Source of the DNA: Chrysomallon squamiferum
Lineage: Eukaryota; Mollusca; Gastropoda; Neomphalida; Peltospiridae
Direction of reading: 5' to 3'
Length of the DNA stretch: 64,000 nucleotides
NCBI GenBank assembly: GCA_012295275.1
Contig: CM022670.1
Coordinates: forward strand, 29,775,938-29,839,937
Position numbers and translations under genes: made by a program
The notes under the pieces: generated by a model
What the model saw: the letters and a program-made list of their open reading frames with translations, nothing else
What the model was told of the DNA's origin: nothing
Databases searched by the model: none
Shown: piece by piece, positions 61,960 to 64,000 of the stretch
How positions within the stretch are numbered: position 1 is the stretch's first letter
Layout of the letters: every line of letters begins with the position of its first letter

Positions 61960-64000
61960 ATTATTATTTTAAACCGTAGATCGTTTGTACGTGAGCTACA
62001 TAAACAGTAGGTACGTACCATTCTGAAATGTTATATGGTTACGCCAAAACTTTCATGTATTAAGCAGTTGCTTCGTATTCTGGATCTAACTTCTATCCAA
62101 AGATGGCTGTGAGGTGTAAAACCGCTGCACCGTCTTTCCTCTCCTTTTCCAAATCTTTAACATCCTAACGTTAATATCCAGGAAACCATTTCAGACTTAA
62201 TTTGTTATGCCCAAGACATTAAATCATTAAATATAAACACTTTTAATACGATTCATTGATTTATAGAAATATTATGGCCACAACCCCTCACTTTTGTTAT
62301 TTATTCATTCATTCTTTCATTTAATCATTTACTTTTTATTATTTATTTATTTTAATTTTTTAATTTTTATATTTTAATATATATGTTGTTTGGTTTTTTT
62401 AGTCTTTGGTTTAATTATGGTTAAAAATAATATACAACTGATTTAGCCAGTACATTGGTATGTGGGCTTTCATGTAAATGGAAAGATATATAAAACCAAG
62501 TTTTATTTCATTCATCTGGTAGGAGAAGTGGGCTTCTCTCCATAGAAATGTTATCTTGATCCCTTACTTTGATTAAAGACATTACACTGGTAGAAATGTT
62601 TTCTTGAAGCAAATATATATAAGTTAGAGAGGTTATCTTTAATTAAAAAGAAAACGGAAGAATGAAAATTTATAATAATTGAAACTACACCTCATATATA
62701 TATATATATATAAACCTTTATTGTTAGAAATGTTGTACATTTCCTGAATGTTGGTATATATAAAAGATTCTTTGCAGCTAGTCAAAAAATAATAATCTGA
62801 TGGATGTCAGAAACATAATTTTTAGTTTTTATATATCTGTCCTCCTTAACCCAACAAAAACAAAATCAAATAAGATCTGTTGATCAAAAATATATGAGTT
62901 ACCCTTGTTAAATATTTCTTTATTCTTTTCATGTACTGCATACTAAAAGAAATAACAAATTAACTTTTGAATGTTTCCAAAATATACGTACCTTTCTCAG
63001 TTGTACAATAATTTCAAATATTTATAAATGTTTATTCATTGTTTTATTTTATTACATTTTGTTTTGTACTTTATGCCATTATCATATTACTGTGGCATCA
63101 TACTGGTAGTTGGTGCACAAAAAGACAATGACTTTTTAATCTGAAACATGTTCAAGGTCTTATATACTTAGAACGTCAAGGATTTCAGTATTCTTATTCA
63201 CGGCTCAAGGATGCATTTTGTTCTTACCCATGACCATATTTTGTTTACATTTTAGTTAAAAAAAAAATAATAATAATAATAATACATTTAATTCATCTTT
63301 TTTTACAGGGTATCACTTGTTTTCCATACTTTTGTTCAATCAGTTTCATCTGGAATTAGAATAATATATTTATTCACTGCAGTATAATCAGAATCTTCGA
63401 TTAATTTTCTGTAATCATTAATCTGAAAGTTATTAGTCTGGTCCTTGGTGAAATGTAGTTATTTCCACAATTATTTTTTAACAGAAAATGATAATAAAGT
63501 TAAAGCTCTTGAGGTTTGGCTAGTGTTGTATCTAAATATCTCTGATAAACAGAAAACTGAGAACAATACTAAATCAATTCTTTTTATTATTATTTAAAAG
63601 GTACAAGCTCCAAAGAAACAAAGATAACAAAAACAGCCTTCCAACACAGTATTATCACCACAGTACTAAACATGCTAAACTGTTTTATAATATGATGACA
63701 CATTATTTGGTCACAAGTATATGCCACAGTAAGTACCAAAATTAAATTAATTTTTTTTTATCGTGTACAAAGTGTATATCACTTCTATTTTTTCTCAAAC
63801 AAAAAAAAAGTAAATTAAATTTAGTTCACAGCACTTCAGATTTATAAAATCAGTTGGATTCTTTCCAAATATTTTATAAAATTAATAAACAAAAACAAGC
63901 ACTAAATAACATGTATTCATAACAATCAGGAGAAACTGCACAAATCAAATTATAGCTAAAAGTTATCTTCAAATTAACTAGTTATAAAATTATTTATCAA
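61960..64000. other. Right-hand intergenic region, no gene supported
   Basis: The first 200 bases are GC-richer than the rest, and CAAAGATGGCTG at 62098-62109 resembles a YY1-type core-promoter motif. It overlaps a 21-codon open frame (62103-62168) without recognisable homology. The rest is AT-rich with short AT tracts (62697-62712). It may hold the start of a further gene to the right or only intergenic DNA. Confidence 0.45.

Noticed and set aside
1-64000. tRNA, rRNA or other structured RNA genes
   Set aside because: No tRNA box A/box B pair or rRNA-like conserved block was recognised by eye; a covariance-model search would be needed to exclude small ones.

Overview
The window is nuclear DNA of an animal, most likely a mollusc. 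It is very AT-rich, the genes are cut into many short exons by GT-AG introns, and the non-coding DNA is full of dinucleotide, trinucleotide and tetranucleotide microsatellites. Two short interspersed-repeat remnants (about 50430-50570 and 58621-58700) resemble repeats I remember from mollusc genomes. That recollection and the gene sequences are the only taxonomic clues, so species level cannot be given. Nothing prokaryotic, viral or CRISPR-like was found.

Five protein-coding genes can be assembled exon by exon with consistent reading phases. From left to right they are: (1) the N-terminal half of an ARAP-family Arf/Rho GTPase-activating protein on the minus strand (155-25975, running off the left edge), with a second, alternative first coding exon at 15517-15592; (2) a complete VAMP7 longin R-SNARE, minus (31933-36176); (3) a complete SUPT7L (SAGA/STAGA subunit), minus (38859-43603); (4) a complete TTC29 axonemal TPR protein, plus (44712-54931), head-to-head with SUPT7L across a short shared promoter; (5) a complete SQSTM1/p62 autophagy receptor, minus (56939-61795), tail-to-tail with TTC29. 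The right end (about 62000-64000) shows no supportable gene. The genes are functionally unrelated (membrane traffic signalling, membrane fusion, transcription, cilia, selective autophagy) and are not an operon or a defence island.

The non-genic interest lies in repeats. A 3.1-kb array of about 59 copies of a 52-bp unit sits inside an ARAP intron and shows internal higher-order duplications of 9, 16 and 17 units. A VAMP7 intron holds a minisatellite whose unit copies the exon 6/intron boundary, so it carries many decoy 5' splice sites. A SUPT7L intron holds a second copy of the start of the next exon. Decayed DNA transposons include two Tigger/pogo-like copies, one Tc1-like remnant with an internal deletion, and one palindromic hAT-like MITE. 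Protein-level oddities are concentrated in p62: a displaced zinc ligand and changed N-degron-contact residues in the ZZ finger, and no canonical LIR motif.

No new multi-gene system is apparent. The most interesting points are the splice-site-derived minisatellite, the microexon-like duplication, the alternative ARAP start and the unusual p62 ZZ finger.
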